Assembly (NCBI RefSeq): GCF_001562015.1
Contig: NZ_LASA01000148.1
Coordinates: 37,662 to 101,661 of the forward strand
Length of the DNA: 64,000 nt
Direction of reading: 5' to 3'
Origin: Endozoicomonas arenosclerae
GTDB taxonomy: Bacteria; Pseudomonadota; Gammaproteobacteria; Pseudomonadales; Endozoicomonadaceae
Every line of letters starts with the position of its first letter. The stretch's first letter is position 1. Position numbers and translations under genes: made by a program. The notes under the pieces are model-generated. The model saw only the letters and a list, made by a program, of their open reading frames with translations, did not search any database and was not told the DNA's origin. Below are positions 27,880 to 37,994 of this stretch, in pieces.

Positions 27880-29775
27880 TTAACCCATATTCTCGAGCTC
27901 TTCCCAATGCTCCATTTTCTCTTCGATTTTCTGATTCACCACTTCCAGTTGAGCCAAGGTGTTTTGAACCGCCTCCTGATCACCCTGATAAAAGGCTGGA
28001 TCAGCAATTTGCTCTTCAAGAGCAACCAGCTCTTCTTCCAGCTTTTCAAGTTCTCCAGGCAGGGCATCCAGTTCACGCTGCAGCTTATAACTGAGCTTTT
28101 TCTTTTTAGCCTCTGGCTGGACTTCAGTTTTTTGTTCCGCCTTTTTCTCAGGCTTGCTGGTTTGAGGCTCTGCAACCAGCTGATTGATTTCACCACCCTG
28201 TCTCAACCAGTCTTCAAAGCCACCCACGTATTCACTGATTTTGCCACCGGGCTCAAATACCAGCGTACTGGAGACAACATTATCCAGAAACTCACGGTCG
28301 TGGCTCACCAGCAACACGGTTCCGTTAAAGTCCACCAGCAATGACTCCAATAATTCCAGAGTTTCAACATCCAGATCATTGGTCGGCTCGTCCATTACGA
28401 GAAGGTTAGCGGGCTTACTGAACAGTCTCGCCAGCAGCAGTCGATTACGCTCTCCACCGGACAGAGCCTTTACAGGCACACGACAGCGGTTTGCCGGGAA
28501 CAGAAAGTCACCGAGATAACTGATCACATGACGACTGGCACCATTAATTACAATGCTTTCACGGCCTTCAGCCACGTTATCAATGACTGTTTTCTCAAGG
28601 TCAAGCTGATTACGTAACTGATCAAAGTAAGCAACCTCAAGCTTGGTACCTTCACGTACAGAACCGGTATCCGGCTGGAGCCTACCAAGCAGTATGCTCA
28701 ACAGAGTGGATTTACCCGCACCGTTCGCTCCGATCAAACCAATCTTGTCACCACGAATGACCCTGAGATTGAAGTCTTTAATAATGTGATTATTTTCCCA
28801 GGACTGAGAAACATTCTTGAATTCCATGACCAGCTTGCCAGAACTGCCTCCCTGTTCCAGAGAGAAGCTGGCTTTGCCCTGCACTTCCCGGCGCTCCATT
28901 CTCTCGCTTCTCAGAGCTTTTAGTGCCCTGACACGCCCTTCATTACGGGTTCGTCTGGCTTTTATACCCTGACGAATCCAGGTTTCTTCCTGAGCCAGCT
29001 TCTTATCAAACAGTGCATTCTGCTCCGCCTCTACTTCCAGAGCGTGAGCTTTTCTGTCGAGATAGGTTTTATAGTCACAATCCCAGCTCGTCAGAACACC
29101 ACGATCTAATTCTACGATGCGCGTAGCCAGTGATTGTAGAAAGGAACGATCGTGGGTAATAAACAGCAAAGCACCCTGAAAATCGAGCAACTGTTTTTCA
29201 AGCCAGTCAATGGCAACAATATCCAGGTGGTTAGTAGGCTCATCCAGCAGCAACAGATCAGGATCGCAAACCAGAGCTCTTGCCAGCTCGACCCTTCTGC
29301 GCCAGCCACCCGAGAGCTCCTTCATTTTTTTCTCTTCCGGCAGCCCAAGCTTCTGGATCACAGTGTCGACTTTCTGCTGCAGACTCCAGCCATCAGCGGC
29401 TTCCAACCGTTGCTGAACCTTCTCAAGCGCCTTCATATCTTCATCAGACTGAATATTCTGTGAAAGTTCATGGAACTGGCTGATCCACTCCCCGACTTCT
29501 TCCAGTCCGGAAGACACTACGTCGTAGACTTTTTTCTCATCCTGATCGGGCAGGTCCTGATTGAGGATACCAATTTTCAAACCCGGTTTACGCCAGATGC
29601 TGCCATCGTCGGCATCAATTTTGCCCGAGACCAGCTTCATCATGGTGGATTTACCGGCACCATTGCGACCCAGTAAACAGACACGCTCGCCTTTACGAAT
29701 CTGGAACTCAGCCCCATCCATCAGGGGCTGGTCACCATAGGCAAGGTTTATATTGTCAAATCTCAGTAACGGCAT
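27880..29775 (-). CDS. uup: ABC-F ATPase, Uup-like
   Basis: 631 residues. Two ATP-binding cassettes in one chain with no membrane domain: Walker A GRNGAGKSTMMK and signature LSGGWRRRVELA in the first; GANGAGKSTLLS and LSGGERNRLLLA in the second; both Walker B are LLLDEPTNHLD/LVMDEPTNDLD. The linker is rich in Arg/Lys and the C-terminal 85 residues are a coiled coil typical of Uup. ABC-F proteins act on ribosomes or, for Uup, on branched DNA and transposon excision. It is a single gene with a hairpin element downstream. Confidence 0.93.
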   Translation of the reverse strand: MPLLRFDNINLAYGDQPLMDGAEFQIRKGERVCLLGRNGAGKSTMMKLVSGKIDADDGSIWRKPGLKIGILNQDLPDQDEKKVYDVVSSGLEEVGEWISQFHELSQNIQSDEDMKALEKVQQRLEAADGWSLQQKVDTVIQKLGLPEEKKMKELSGGWRRRVELARALVCDPDLLLLDEPTNHLDIVAIDWLEKQLLDFQGALLFITHDRSFLQSLATRIVELDRGVLTSWDCDYKTYLDRKAHALEVEAEQNALFDKKLAQEETWIRQGIKARRTRNEGRVRALKALRSERMERREVQGKASFSLEQGGSSGKLVMEFKNVSQSWENNHIIKDFNLRVIRGDKIGLIGANGAGKSTLLSILLGRLQPDTGSVREGTKLEVAYFDQLRNQLDLEKTVIDNVAEGRESIVINGASRHVISYLGDFLFPANRCRVPVKALSGGERNRLLLARLFSKPANLLVMDEPTNDLDVETLELLESLLVDFNGTVLLVSHDREFLDNVVSSTLVFEPGGKISEYVGGFEDWLRQGGEINQLVAEPQTSKPEKKAEQKTEVQPEAKKKKLSYKLQRELDALPGELEKLEEELVALEEQIADPAFYQGDQEAVQNTLAQLEVVNQKIEEKMEHWEELENMG

Positions 29776-29954
29776 TACCTGGTTAACCTGTCCTTTTTAA
29801 ATGTCCTGGCAGGAGTGACTGACACTTCAATCATCCGCAGGATTAAAAATGCCGCCAAGGATACCCCCTAAACCGTTTTGAGCCAAAGACTTCAGCTCAG
29901 CTTCTCCAGGAGATTACTTTCTGTCACTGCAAGAATCAGATTGACAGGTTCTGC

Positions 29955-31187
29955 TCATGGGTAGTCACAGACTTCAACTCTCAGTTTGTAGATACACAAC
30001 AATGCCAGTAACTGACACCCCACTATCACCAGAAAGGCCATTTGATAATGTTCCAGCGCCAGAGTTTCCAGCCCGTGCTCTGACTGGTTGCCCAATAGAA
30101 AACCAATCAGTGGTTGCATTAATGGCCCACCCAGAAGCATGAAACCATTAGCGGTTGCCATGGCTACGCCCTCCATAGATTCAGGCACCAGTTTTCTTAC
30201 CTGACCAAAAACCAGCATATAGGCCCCTGCAAAAAAGCCAATCCCAAAGCAGCAATAGCACATACCATCCAGAGTACACCCTGAGAAAAAAGCATAGATC
30301 GTCGCCATAATCAGGACTATGCAACTGGTTAGCATCACACCACGGGTCATCCTTGTCAGTGATGACAGCAAACCCAGTAAAGGTGCACCAACTGCTGCCC
30401 CAATATAAATAAGGGAGACAGCTTCCCTTACCCTGACCGATTCACCAGGAAATCGTTCATGGAAAAACGGGACACACCAAAGGCCGGCAAAGCTGTTGAT
30501 GACCACAAAAACACCAAAGCCGTAAAAGCAACAAAGCCAGAAGCCTGAGTTACAAATCAGGGAAGGCCAGTCATAGACTTTTGACGCCTCTTTATTAACC
30601 GGGTTAACCGTTGCCTCAGGTGCATCCCGAACAAATAAGATCACCAGCACACTGAGCCAGACACCAAAATACGCCAGTTCTTCCATGCTCCCACGCCAGC
30701 CTGAATGGTCCATAAGCATTGGAATCAAAATAGGACCCATAGCACCACCCACCAGGGCTGATGACTCCACCATACCGCTCATGACCGGAAACCAGCGCTC
30801 TGGAAACCAGCGAGCCACCAAAGTCATACAGACGACAATAGCGGGAGACGTAGCTATCCCCATCAAGCCTCTGGCCATTAATGCTTCGGTATAATTACCC
30901 GCTATGGAGAACCAATAGATGGCCAGAGCCATCAACAGACAACTGATGGCCAGCAGCTTCCTCAGGCAGAAATGGTCAGCGGCCATCCCACCGGGCACCT
31001 GAAAGAGGATGTAGATATACAGAAACCCGCTGGACAGAAAACCTATCTCGGTCAAATCCAGCGACAAACTGTGCATCAGCTCAGGGACCATAAAAGAAAG
31101 TGCTCCCTGCAGCATGAACTGATAGGTACAGAACAGGGTAGCGATGGCGCACACAACCATACCCCTGAACCAGCTAATTCCTGACAC
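29955..31187 (-). CDS. MFS transporter
   Basis: 410 residues, twelve hydrophobic helices, GTG start at 31187 with GGGAAG upstream (an ATG lies nine codons later). The A-motif-like loop between helices 2 and 3 reads GGMAADHFCLRKLL. A central cytoplasmic loop is at about 195-210. The sequence resembles the MFS subgroup common in Legionella and Coxiella-like intracellular bacteria (D-galactonate/anion or Pht-like), but I cannot assign a substrate. Monocistronic by spacing: 180 bp to the ABC-F gene and about 190 bp to sixA. Confidence 0.88.
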   Translation of the reverse strand: MSGISWFRGMVVCAIATLFCTYQFMLQGALSFMVPELMHSLSLDLTEIGFLSSGFLYIYILFQVPGGMAADHFCLRKLLAISCLLMALAIYWFSIAGNYTEALMARGLMGIATSPAIVVCMTLVARWFPERWFPVMSGMVESSALVGGAMGPILIPMLMDHSGWRGSMEELAYFGVWLSVLVILFVRDAPEATVNPVNKEASKVYDWPSLICNSGFWLCCFYGFGVFVVINSFAGLWCVPFFHERFPGESVRVREAVSLIYIGAAVGAPLLGLLSSLTRMTRGVMLTSCIVLIMATIYAFFSGCTLDGMCYCCFGIGFFAGAYMLVFGQVRKLVPESMEGVAMATANGFMLLGGPLMQPLIGFLLGNQSEHGLETLALEHYQMAFLVIVGCQLLALLCIYKLRVEVCDYP

Positions 31188-31336
31188 AGCAAACTTCCCA
31201 CGCTAAAGATCAAACAACAGGATTGAACAGGACATTCAATCCACTTCTACGACAATCTGTTTTTATTCAGGCAGGCTTAGATTAGATCAAGGCAGGGAAA
31301 GTTCACGACCAGGGAAGATTTATTTCATCGAGGGGG

Positions 31337-31376
31337 TTTTCTTCGCCTTTTTCAGCGGGAAAAGGGCGAAGAAAAA
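31337..31376 (-). terminator. Hairpin downstream of sixA
   Basis: TTTTCTTCGCC and GGCGAAGAAAA form an 11-bp stem around a loop containing further T/A pairs, directly before the sixA stop. T-rich and A-rich arms mean it could terminate from either side. Confidence 0.5.
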
Positions 31377-31380
31377 ACCA

Positions 31381-31827
31381 TTATTGCGGGTGAATCATCT
31401 CCTGAAACCGAGCCAGCCCTGGCCCCGGTATATCCATCTCAAGTACAGCGGCATTGGCAGTCATAAAACCGGGCCCCTCATGCACAGCCCCGTCGCATAA
31501 GAGACCGGTCAGAGCACTGACCAGTGGCATATGGCTGGCCAACAAAATGTTGCCTTGCTCAGGCAGCTCTGAAATCACCGCCACCGGGTTATCATCCGGG
31601 GTAATACAATCCAGTGTTTCCAGAGTACACTCCAGAGTCTCGGCAACAATACGACCTGTTTGCTGAGCCCTCAGATAGGGACTGGCCAATACTCGTGTAA
31701 TACCCAGGTGTTGCAGCTTGTTTGCCGTTTTCAATACTTCATTCTGACCGACTTCAGTCAGTGGTCGCTCCTGATCAGAAGGTGCTGACCAGCTGGCTTG
31801 CCCATGACGCATAATGATCAGTTTCAT
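31381..31827 (-). CDS. sixA: Phosphohistidine phosphatase SixA
   Basis: 148 residues, histidine phosphatase superfamily. The catalytic RHG motif is at MRHGQASW (7-9), and a second conserved His is in LLASHMPLVSAL. SixA dephosphorylates phosphohistidine on phosphotransfer proteins such as ArcB or NPr. A GAGGGGG ribosome site precedes the ATG. Followed in Pseudomonas and relatives by a DUF4389 gene and gpsA, as here (31 bp to the DUF4389 gene). Confidence 0.93.
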   Translation of the reverse strand: MKLIIMRHGQASWSAPSDQERPLTEVGQNEVLKTANKLQHLGITRVLASPYLRAQQTGRIVAETLECTLETLDCITPDDNPVAVISELPEQGNILLASHMPLVSALTGLLCDGAVHEGPGFMTANAAVLEMDIPGPGLARFQEMIHPQ

Positions 31828-31861
31828 AAATCCCCCTCAGCTATCCTGAAACATTCATAAA

Positions 31862-32182
31862 TCAGGCGTCTTTATCATCACTCTCATCACTGTCAGAAAA
31901 CACTTCTTTCTGCTCCGGCCAGTCACTGAAAGGATATGGTTTGGTGTCTGAGTTATAGGTCATAAACTGGATAATCTGGTAAAAATACTGGTTCAAACCC
32001 GAGCTGAATTCCAGCAGCCGTGAGTTGGGCTCTGTCTTGATAAAACCGTGCGCTACCTGCACGACAGAGATCACCAGAATTAACAGGCCAGCCAGATTGG
32101 CCACCATGTAAAACAACACCATAAACAGCAGCCTCAACCACCGAGACTCCGATTTAAGGTTATCAATGACTTTCTCATCCAT
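31862..32182 (-). CDS. DUF4389 membrane protein
   Basis: 106 residues. Two membrane helices (about 18-42 and a weaker hydrophobic stretch around 65), basic N terminus (ESRWLRL) and an acidic C-terminal tail (SDSDESDDKDA). The pattern WLR-LF-VLFY-V matches DUF4389, a family with no known function that often lies between gpsA and sixA. Probable operon with both neighbours. Confidence 0.85.
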   Translation of the reverse strand: MDEKVIDNLKSESRWLRLLFMVLFYMVANLAGLLILVISVVQVAHGFIKTEPNSRLLEFSSGLNQYFYQIIQFMTYNSDTKPYPFSDWPEQKEVFSDSDESDDKDA

Positions 32183-32211
32183 AAAAACGCGCTCCGTTTA
32201 TTGATCGTTAA

Positions 32212-32290
32212 CAGTTTGGAGTTAACCGTTATGAGTTGACAGCAATCAGTTTCAAGACAAAAGTCCTTCGGCTTACTGTCAATTCATGAC
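32212..32290. repeat. Dispersed hairpin element, GTTAACAGT type, copy 2
   Basis: GTTATGAGTTGACAG at about 32230-32244 and CTGTCAATTCATGAC at about 32275-32289 pair at 13 of 15 positions. The left side begins GGAGTTAACCGTT, like copy 1 at 27817. It lies between gpsA and DUF4389. Confidence 0.5.
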
Positions 32291-32295
32291 TCTTT

Positions 32296-33330
32296 TTATC
32301 TGACCATGAACTCAACATCAGTCTTCTGCTCTCTGAGCATCATGCCTTTGACCAGCTGAGATACATCAAAGCCTTCAAAAATAACTTTGTGCAAGGCTTC
32401 GACTATCGGCATATAAACATCCAGCTCTACGGCTTTCTGTCTCACTTGCTGTAGTGTATTGACCCCTTCAGCCACCTGCCCCAACATCGCTTCTGCTTCT
32501 GTCAGGCTCTTCCCTTCACCCAGTGCATAACCCACACGGTAGTTACGACTCAGGTTCGAAGTACAGGTTGCCACCAGATCCCCGACACCGGCAAGTCCCA
32601 GGAATGTCATGGGATCAGCACCCAATTTGACGGCAAAACGGCTCATTTCCGCCAGACTTCGGGTAATCAACATACTCTTGGTATTCTCACCCATGCCCAT
32701 GGCAGCACCAATACCGGAAACAATGGCATAGATATTTTTCAGGGCACCGGCCAGCTCAACACCATAAACATCATGATTGGAATAAACCCGGAAATAATCT
32801 GAATGCAGGACTTTCTGAACAATCTCACAAAGCTCCGCATCCTCACTGGCAATGACCGTAGCGGTAACCGCCTTGGCCACAATCTCTTTGGCCAGATTCG
32901 GACCACTGAGGACTCCGATACGAACCGATTGCAGCTCTTCATTCAGGATCTCACTCATCAGGTCAAAAGTTTCCGGCTCTATCCCCTTGGTGGTACTTAT
33001 GACCATTTTCCCTTCCAGGGCATCTCCCGCCATTTGCACTACGGATCGGAAAGATTTACTGGGAATGGCAATCAGAACCAGATCGGCGGACTGAACCGTC
33101 TCCCTGATATCGGTTGAAGCCTGCACCGAAGGATGGATGGTGAAATCCGGAAGATAGCGATGATTAATGTGATCACTGTTGATTCCCTCAACCTGCTCAG
33201 GATTACGCATCCAGAGCTTCACCTGATGGCCGTTATGAGCTGAGATATCGGACAGTGCTGTACCAAAGCTGCCTCCACCGAGGATGGCTATGGTATACTG
33301 CTTGCTACCGTTGTTCGGCGTCATCATCAT
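32296..33330 (-). CDS. gpsA: Glycerol-3-phosphate dehydrogenase [NAD(P)+]
   Basis: 344 residues from the first of three consecutive ATGs at 33330, 33327 and 33324; a GGA lies 3 to 9 bases upstream, so the third is also possible. A longer reading upstream has no homology. NAD(P)-binding motif GGGSFGTAL, the catalytic Lys in [11 protein letters not shown] and the [14 protein letters not shown] segment identify GpsA, which makes glycerol-3-phosphate for phospholipids. Heads the gpsA-DUF4389-sixA unit on the minus strand. Confidence 0.96.
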   Translation of the reverse strand: MMMTPNNGSKQYTIAILGGGSFGTALSDISAHNGHQVKLWMRNPEQVEGINSDHINHRYLPDFTIHPSVQASTDIRETVQSADLVLIAIPSKSFRSVVQMAGDALEGKMVISTTKGIEPETFDLMSEILNEELQSVRIGVLSGPNLAKEIVAKAVTATVIASEDAELCEIVQKVLHSDYFRVYSNHDVYGVELAGALKNIYAIVSGIGAAMGMGENTKSMLITRSLAEMSRFAVKLGADPMTFLGLAGVGDLVATCTSNLSRNYRVGYALGEGKSLTEAEAMLGQVAEGVNTLQQVRQKAVELDVYMPIVEALHKVIFEGFDVSQLVKGMMLREQKTDVEFMVR

Positions 33331-33822
33331 AGTTCCGACTGTATTTCTCTTGGTCCGGTATACAGAGAGCCTGGCTCTCCAGAACACCGGTTTCATGTTC
33401 GTTACGCAGGACTCATGGCCATCACCCCTGACATCCTGAAGGTCAGGATAATCCTTAGGGGTTCTAACAGTGACAATGAGTATGAAACTTCTCATATACC
33501 TTCGCAGGTATTCAGAGTTTCAACTAGATAATACATTACCTGAAGCGGTTGTTGCAGGAAGTACACAGCCTTTTGAACTATGAAAGAACCTGATCATTCA
33601 GGATTGACCTTGATCAAATGTCACGAGAGCCGCCACATCTGTTGTTTTTTTGTTAATTTCAACGGATTACGCTAATGAGACACTATGAGCGATGGTATAG
33701 TGCACACCGGAACGATAGTAATGAATTCCCGTGGTCAGTGGTCAGCCTGACTGGGAGTCGACATATTCATGTCACCCCTGCCTTTACGGCCGGCCATGGC
33801 ATTTTCCAGGAATAATGAACGA
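33331..33822. other. Divergent gpsA-fabA intergenic region, 492 bp
   Basis: Contains promoters for both directions. A TATAGT at 33696-33701 could be a -10 for fabA, but the -35 is poor. I found no FabR- or FadR-type palindrome I trust, and no RNA gene. Confidence 0.4.
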
Positions 33823-34335
33823 ATGAAGCAACAATCCTTCGATAAAGACGACCTGCTCCGCTGTTCTCAGGGCGAGCTTTTCGGCCCGGGCAATGCTCAA
33901 CTGCCAGCACCTAATATGCTGATGCTGGATCGTATCGTCCGTATCTCTGAAGAAGGTGGAAAGTACGGTAAGGGTGAAATCATTGCCGAACTGGATATCA
34001 CCCCAGACCTGTGGTTCTTTGAGTGCCACTTCCCGGGTGATCCTGTAATGCCAGGCTGCCTGGGTCTGGATGCCATGTGGCAGCTGGTTGGTTTTTATCT
34101 GGGCTGGATGGGTAATCCGGGTCGAGGCAGAGCCCTGGGCAGCGGTGATGTGAAGTTCACCGGACAGATTCTTCCCACTAACAAGAAAGTGACCTACCAC
34201 ATCAACATCAAGCGTATCATCAGCCGCAAGCTGGCGCTGGGTATTGCAGACGGCAGTGTCAGCGTCGATGGACGCGAGATTTATACAGCTGAAGGGCTCC
34301 GGGTAGGCCTTTTCCAGAGCACCGACGCATTCTGA
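33823..34335 (+). CDS. fabA: 3-hydroxydecanoyl-ACP dehydratase/isomerase FabA
   Basis: 170 residues from the ATG at 33823 ([14 protein letters not shown], as in Pseudomonas FabA); the longer upstream start is unsupported. Hot-dog enzyme with catalytic His69 in [13 protein letters not shown] and Asp83 in GLDAMW, equivalent to His70/Asp84 of Escherichia coli. It dehydrates 3-hydroxydecanoyl-ACP and isomerises the product to cis-3, the entry to unsaturated fatty acids. Paired with fabB 28 bp downstream. Confidence 0.98.
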   Translation: MKQQSFDKDDLLRCSQGELFGPGNAQLPAPNMLMLDRIVRISEEGGKYGKGEIIAELDITPDLWFFECHFPGDPVMPGCLGLDAMWQLVGFYLGWMGNPGRGRALGSGDVKFTGQILPTNKKVTYHINIKRIISRKLALGIADGSVSVDGREIYTAEGLRVGLFQSTDAF

Positions 34336-34363
34336 TTCATTCGGATAATTCAGGTTTAGACAA

Positions 34364-35581
34364 ATGAAACGTGTTGTAGTTACAGGGATCGGCATTACCT
34401 CCTGCCTGGGTAACACCCAGGACGACGTGGCCGACAGCCTTAAGCAGGGAAAATCCGGCATTCGCTTTAACGAAAGCTACGCTGAAAAAGGTTTCCGCAG
34501 CCAGGTATCCGGCTCAGTAGATATTGATCTGAGCGAACACATTGACCGTAAAACCCTACGTTTTATGGGTCTGGCGGCCTCCTATGCCTACATCGCCATG
34601 AAGCAGGCCATCGAAGATTCCGGCCTGCCTGAAGATCAGGTTTCCAACCCCAGAACCGGCCTGATTGCTGCTTCCGGTGGCGCCTCTTCCGAGAACATCG
34701 TTGAAGCCGCAGACATCATGCGCGAGAAAGGCGTTAAGCGTGTTGGCCCTTATCGTGTCACCCGTACCATGGGCAGCACCGTTTCGGCTTGTCTGGCAAC
34801 GCCATTCAAGATCAAGGGTGTTAACTACTCCATCACTTCTGCCTGTGCGACCAGTGCACACTGTATTGGTAACGCCATTGAGCAGATCCAGCTGGGCAAA
34901 CAGGACGTAGTCTTTGCCGGTGGTGGTGAAGAAGAGCACTGGTCCCAGACCGGTCTGTTTGACGCCATGGGTGCCCTGAGCACCAAGTACAACGAAAACC
35001 CTGGAAAAGCTTCCAGAGCTTATGACGCTGACCGTGATGGTTTTGTTATCGCTGGCGGTGGCGGCATGGTCGTTCTGGAAGAACTGGAACACGCCAAAGC
35101 ACGTGGTGCCAAGATCTACGCAGAAGTGGTAGGCTACGGTGCTACCTCAGATGGCTATGACATGGTAGCTCCTTCCGGTGAAGGCGCTGCACGCTGCATG
35201 CGTCTGGCACTGGATACCGTTGACGGTCCTGTTGATTACATCAACACCCACGGCACTTCCACGCCAGTGGGTGATGTGGCAGAACTGAAAGCTCTGAAAG
35301 AAGTGTTTGGTGATGAAATGCCTACCATCACTTCTACCAAGTCTCTGTCAGGTCACTCTCTGGGAGCTGCCGGTGTACAGGAAGCGATCTACTGCCTGCT
35401 GATGATGAAGCACAACTTCATCACTGCTTCAGCCAACGTAGAAACCCTGGACGATGAAGCCAAGGATCTGCCGATCCTGGTGGGTGAAGCTCGCGAGCAA
35501 AAGCTGACCCGCATCATGTCCAACAGCTTCGGTTTTGGCGGCACTAACGCTTGTCTGGTATTCCAGAACTACGAAGACTGA
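34364..35581 (+). CDS. fabB: Beta-ketoacyl-ACP synthase I FabB
   Basis: 405 residues. Active-site Cys161 in SACATSAHC, His in [11 protein letters not shown] and His in [11 protein letters not shown] form the ketosynthase triad. Elongates the cis-3-decenoyl-ACP made by FabA, completing the anaerobic unsaturated fatty acid route. The gene uses GC-rich, highly expressed-type codons. A strong terminator follows. Confidence 0.98.
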   Translation: MKRVVVTGIGITSCLGNTQDDVADSLKQGKSGIRFNESYAEKGFRSQVSGSVDIDLSEHIDRKTLRFMGLAASYAYIAMKQAIEDSGLPEDQVSNPRTGLIAASGGASSENIVEAADIMREKGVKRVGPYRVTRTMGSTVSACLATPFKIKGVNYSITSACATSAHCIGNAIEQIQLGKQDVVFAGGGEEEHWSQTGLFDAMGALSTKYNENPGKASRAYDADRDGFVIAGGGGMVVLEELEHAKARGAKIYAEVVGYGATSDGYDMVAPSGEGAARCMRLALDTVDGPVDYINTHGTSTPVGDVAELKALKEVFGDEMPTITSTKSLSGHSLGAAGVQEAIYCLLMMKHNFITASANVETLDDEAKDLPILVGEAREQKLTRIMSNSFGFGGTNACLVFQNYED

Positions 35582-35630
35582 ATGATGGATGCTGCTTCTG
35601 ATACATTTCAGAAGCTGCAGACCTCTGAAG

Positions 35631-35656
35631 AAGCCACCTCTTAGGTGGCTTTTTTT
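35631..35656 (+). terminator. Rho-independent terminator of fabAB
   Basis: AGCCACCT and AGGTGGCT make an 8-bp stem with a 3-base loop, followed by seven T residues. The T tract reaches the stop codon of the convergent ATPase gene. Confidence 0.92.
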
Positions 35657-36392
35657 ATTCCTCCATCAAAATTTCAAGCATGGTGGAATAATTGTTCAGA
35701 AAGTGACGGGTAACAGCATAAGTATCAGTATCTTCGTAATCCACTTCCACCAGCCCTCCATCACGTATTTCATGGATGGCTGCATGAGGATAGGAAAGCA
35801 GGATCGGCGAGTGTGTGGCAATAATAAACTGGCAACCTTCCAATACTCGCTGATGCAACAACGAAATCATTGCCATTTGTCGATTGGGGGAAAGCGCCGC
35901 CTCGGGCTCATCAAGAATATACAACCCTTCCCGGCCAAAACGGTTTTGCATCAGTGCAAAAAAAGACTCTCCATGGGATTGCTCATGGAGTGAAATACCC
36001 CCATAAAATTCCGTTACACCAATCCGGTCAATTTCTGTTGCGACATTGTAGAAACTCTCAGCCCTGAGAAAAAAGCCGGTTTTAGGTCTACGAATGCCCT
36101 TAACAACTCGAAGAAACTGATTTAGGCACGAATGTGACTCTTGGGTAGCAAAGTTAAAGTTCTGAGTGCCTCCCTCAGGGTTAAATCCCTGGGAAACCGC
36201 CAAAGCCTCCAGTAATGTCGACTTCCCACTGCCGTTCTCACCGACCAGAAAAGTAACCGACTCATGCAATTCCAATTCTGTCGACAGACCCTTAACAGCC
36301 GCCAGGGAAAAAGGATAGCGATTGAAATCTTCAATTTTTTCAAGCTTTAACGAGACTGAACGAAGATAACGCTTTGAATCAAAGGGCTCCAT
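35655..36392 (-). CDS. AAA family ATPase (ABC/SMC-type, COG3910-like)
   Basis: 245 residues from the ATG at 36392 (AAGG 6 bases upstream); an alternative start at 36455 has no ribosome site. Walker A GENGSGKST, a signature-like region near HGESFFALMQ, Walker B LYILDEPEAALS and the H loop IATHSPIL identify a small stand-alone SMC/RecF-like ATPase. Such proteins are widespread and poorly characterised; some belong to defence or toxin systems, but there is no partner gene here. Tail-to-tail with fabB. Confidence 0.85.
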   Translation of the reverse strand: MEPFDSKRYLRSVSLKLEKIEDFNRYPFSLAAVKGLSTELELHESVTFLVGENGSGKSTLLEALAVSQGFNPEGGTQNFNFATQESHSCLNQFLRVVKGIRRPKTGFFLRAESFYNVATEIDRIGVTEFYGGISLHEQSHGESFFALMQNRFGREGLYILDEPEAALSPNRQMAMISLLHQRVLEGCQFIIATHSPILLSYPHAAIHEIRDGGLVEVDYEDTDTYAVTRHFLNNYSTMLEILMEE

Positions 36393-36605
36393 AAACAACC
36401 TTAATCGGACCAACCTGAATGTATTCACAAAAAATGCCTTGAATTGACTCACCATTCAAACTGGATGAAGCCCCATTCAAAACACTTCCTCATCAATAAT
36501 CATTATTTAACAAATAAATTATATTTCTTGCTCTCGATCAATAATCAGCCAGCCAAATAGCCGTATATTCTGCGCCGTTTTTGACCACACACTGAAGTTG
36601 CTGAC

Positions 36606-37892
36606 ATGCAAGACGCTATCACCGCCCAGACCACCGAGATTGAAACCAGTGAGTCCGACACCCAGAAGAATAGTCGCAGAGACAATTACTGGTCTCTGAC
36701 TCTCTTTGGCACAGCCGTGGGCGCCGGAGTTTTATTCCTGCCTATTAATGCCGGCCTGGGTGGTATCTGGCCACTGATCATCATGACCCTTCTGATCGGC
36801 CCCATGACTTTTCTGTCACACAGAGGTCTGACACGACTCTGCCTGTCCTCTTCAAAAGCTGACAGCGATATCTCAGAAACCGTTCAGGAGCATTTCGGTG
36901 ATCGTTCCGCCCTGTTAATCACCTTTGGCTATTTTGCTGCTATTTTCCCGATTCTGATGATTTACGGCATTGGCATTACCAATACGGTTTCCAGCCTCAT
37001 GGTCAATCAACTGGGTTTTGAAGCCGCACCTAATCGCGCATTGCTCAGTTTTGTGCTCGTAGCCGGTCTGGTTGGCGTTATGACCTTTGGCCAGCAAATG
37101 GTGCTAAAAGTAACTTCCGCAATTGTCTACCCACTGATTGCTGTACTGATTGGCCTTTCACTGTTCCTGATTCCTGAATGGAATGTAGCTGCACAGTTCA
37201 GTGTTGTACCTTCTGCCGGTGACTTTTTCAAAACCCTGTTTCTAACCATCCCCGTTCTGGTATTCGCCTTTAACCACTCCCCTGCCATCTCTTCTTTCTC
37301 AACCGCCTACCGTAAAGAGCTGGGCAACCAGGCTGAAACCAACGCCAGCAGAACACTCAAAAGAACCACTTTTATGCTCGTTGGCTTCACCATGATGTTT
37401 GTCTACAGCTGTGTACTGACCCTCAGCCCGGCTGAACTGATGCAGGCAAAACAGGCCAACATTTCCATCCTGAGTTTCTTTGCCGAACGTTCTGACAACA
37501 TGATCTTTGCCTGGCTTGCCCAGATGGTTGCCCTGATTGCCATCAGCTCCTCTTTCTTCGGTCATTACATGGGTACCCGGGAAGGTTTGAACGGGCTTGT
37601 CAACATCCAGCTGAAGAAGAAAGACCTGTCCGTAAACCAGAAAATCCTGGATCGCGGCATTATGGTATTTATCACCCTGACTGTTTGGCTGACAGCCTAT
37701 CTCGACATCAGTGTAATGGGTATAATCGAAGCGATCGTTTCACCCATTATTGCGGGCATTCTTTTCATTCTGCCTGTTTATGCCGTGAAGCGTGTGCCTG
37801 CCATGAAAAAGTATCAGTCCGGATCCAATCTGTTTGTACTGGTCATGGGCATCATTGCCATTACAGGCTTTATCGTTTCACAGCTGATTTAA
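36606..37892 (+). CDS. sdaC: Serine transporter, HAAAP/STP family
   Basis: 428 residues, eleven hydrophobic segments. The N-terminal sequence WSLTLFGTAVGAGVLFLPINAGLGG followed by LSHRGLTRLCLSS is characteristic of SdaC/TdcC proton-amino-acid symporters. The neighbour, 102 bp downstream, is L-serine dehydratase, the classic sdaC partner, which supports serine over other amino acids. Together they import serine and convert it to pyruvate and ammonia. Inner membrane. Confidence 0.9.
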   Translation: MQDAITAQTTEIETSESDTQKNSRRDNYWSLTLFGTAVGAGVLFLPINAGLGGIWPLIIMTLLIGPMTFLSHRGLTRLCLSSSKADSDISETVQEHFGDRSALLITFGYFAAIFPILMIYGIGITNTVSSLMVNQLGFEAAPNRALLSFVLVAGLVGVMTFGQQMVLKVTSAIVYPLIAVLIGLSLFLIPEWNVAAQFSVVPSAGDFFKTLFLTIPVLVFAFNHSPAISSFSTAYRKELGNQAETNASRTLKRTTFMLVGFTMMFVYSCVLTLSPAELMQAKQANISILSFFAERSDNMIFAWLAQMVALIAISSSFFGHYMGTREGLNGLVNIQLKKKDLSVNQKILDRGIMVFITLTVWLTAYLDISVMGIIEAIVSPIIAGILFILPVYAVKRVPAMKKYQSGSNLFVLVMGIIAITGFIVSQLI

Positions 37893-37994
37893 TATCGGTT
37901 ACCCCCGGCGGGCTGTGTACATATTCGTAATGATAAATGTCTGGCTATAAATCAAACTAGCCAGACGACAATAACCAAAAGTTGACAGAACGGC

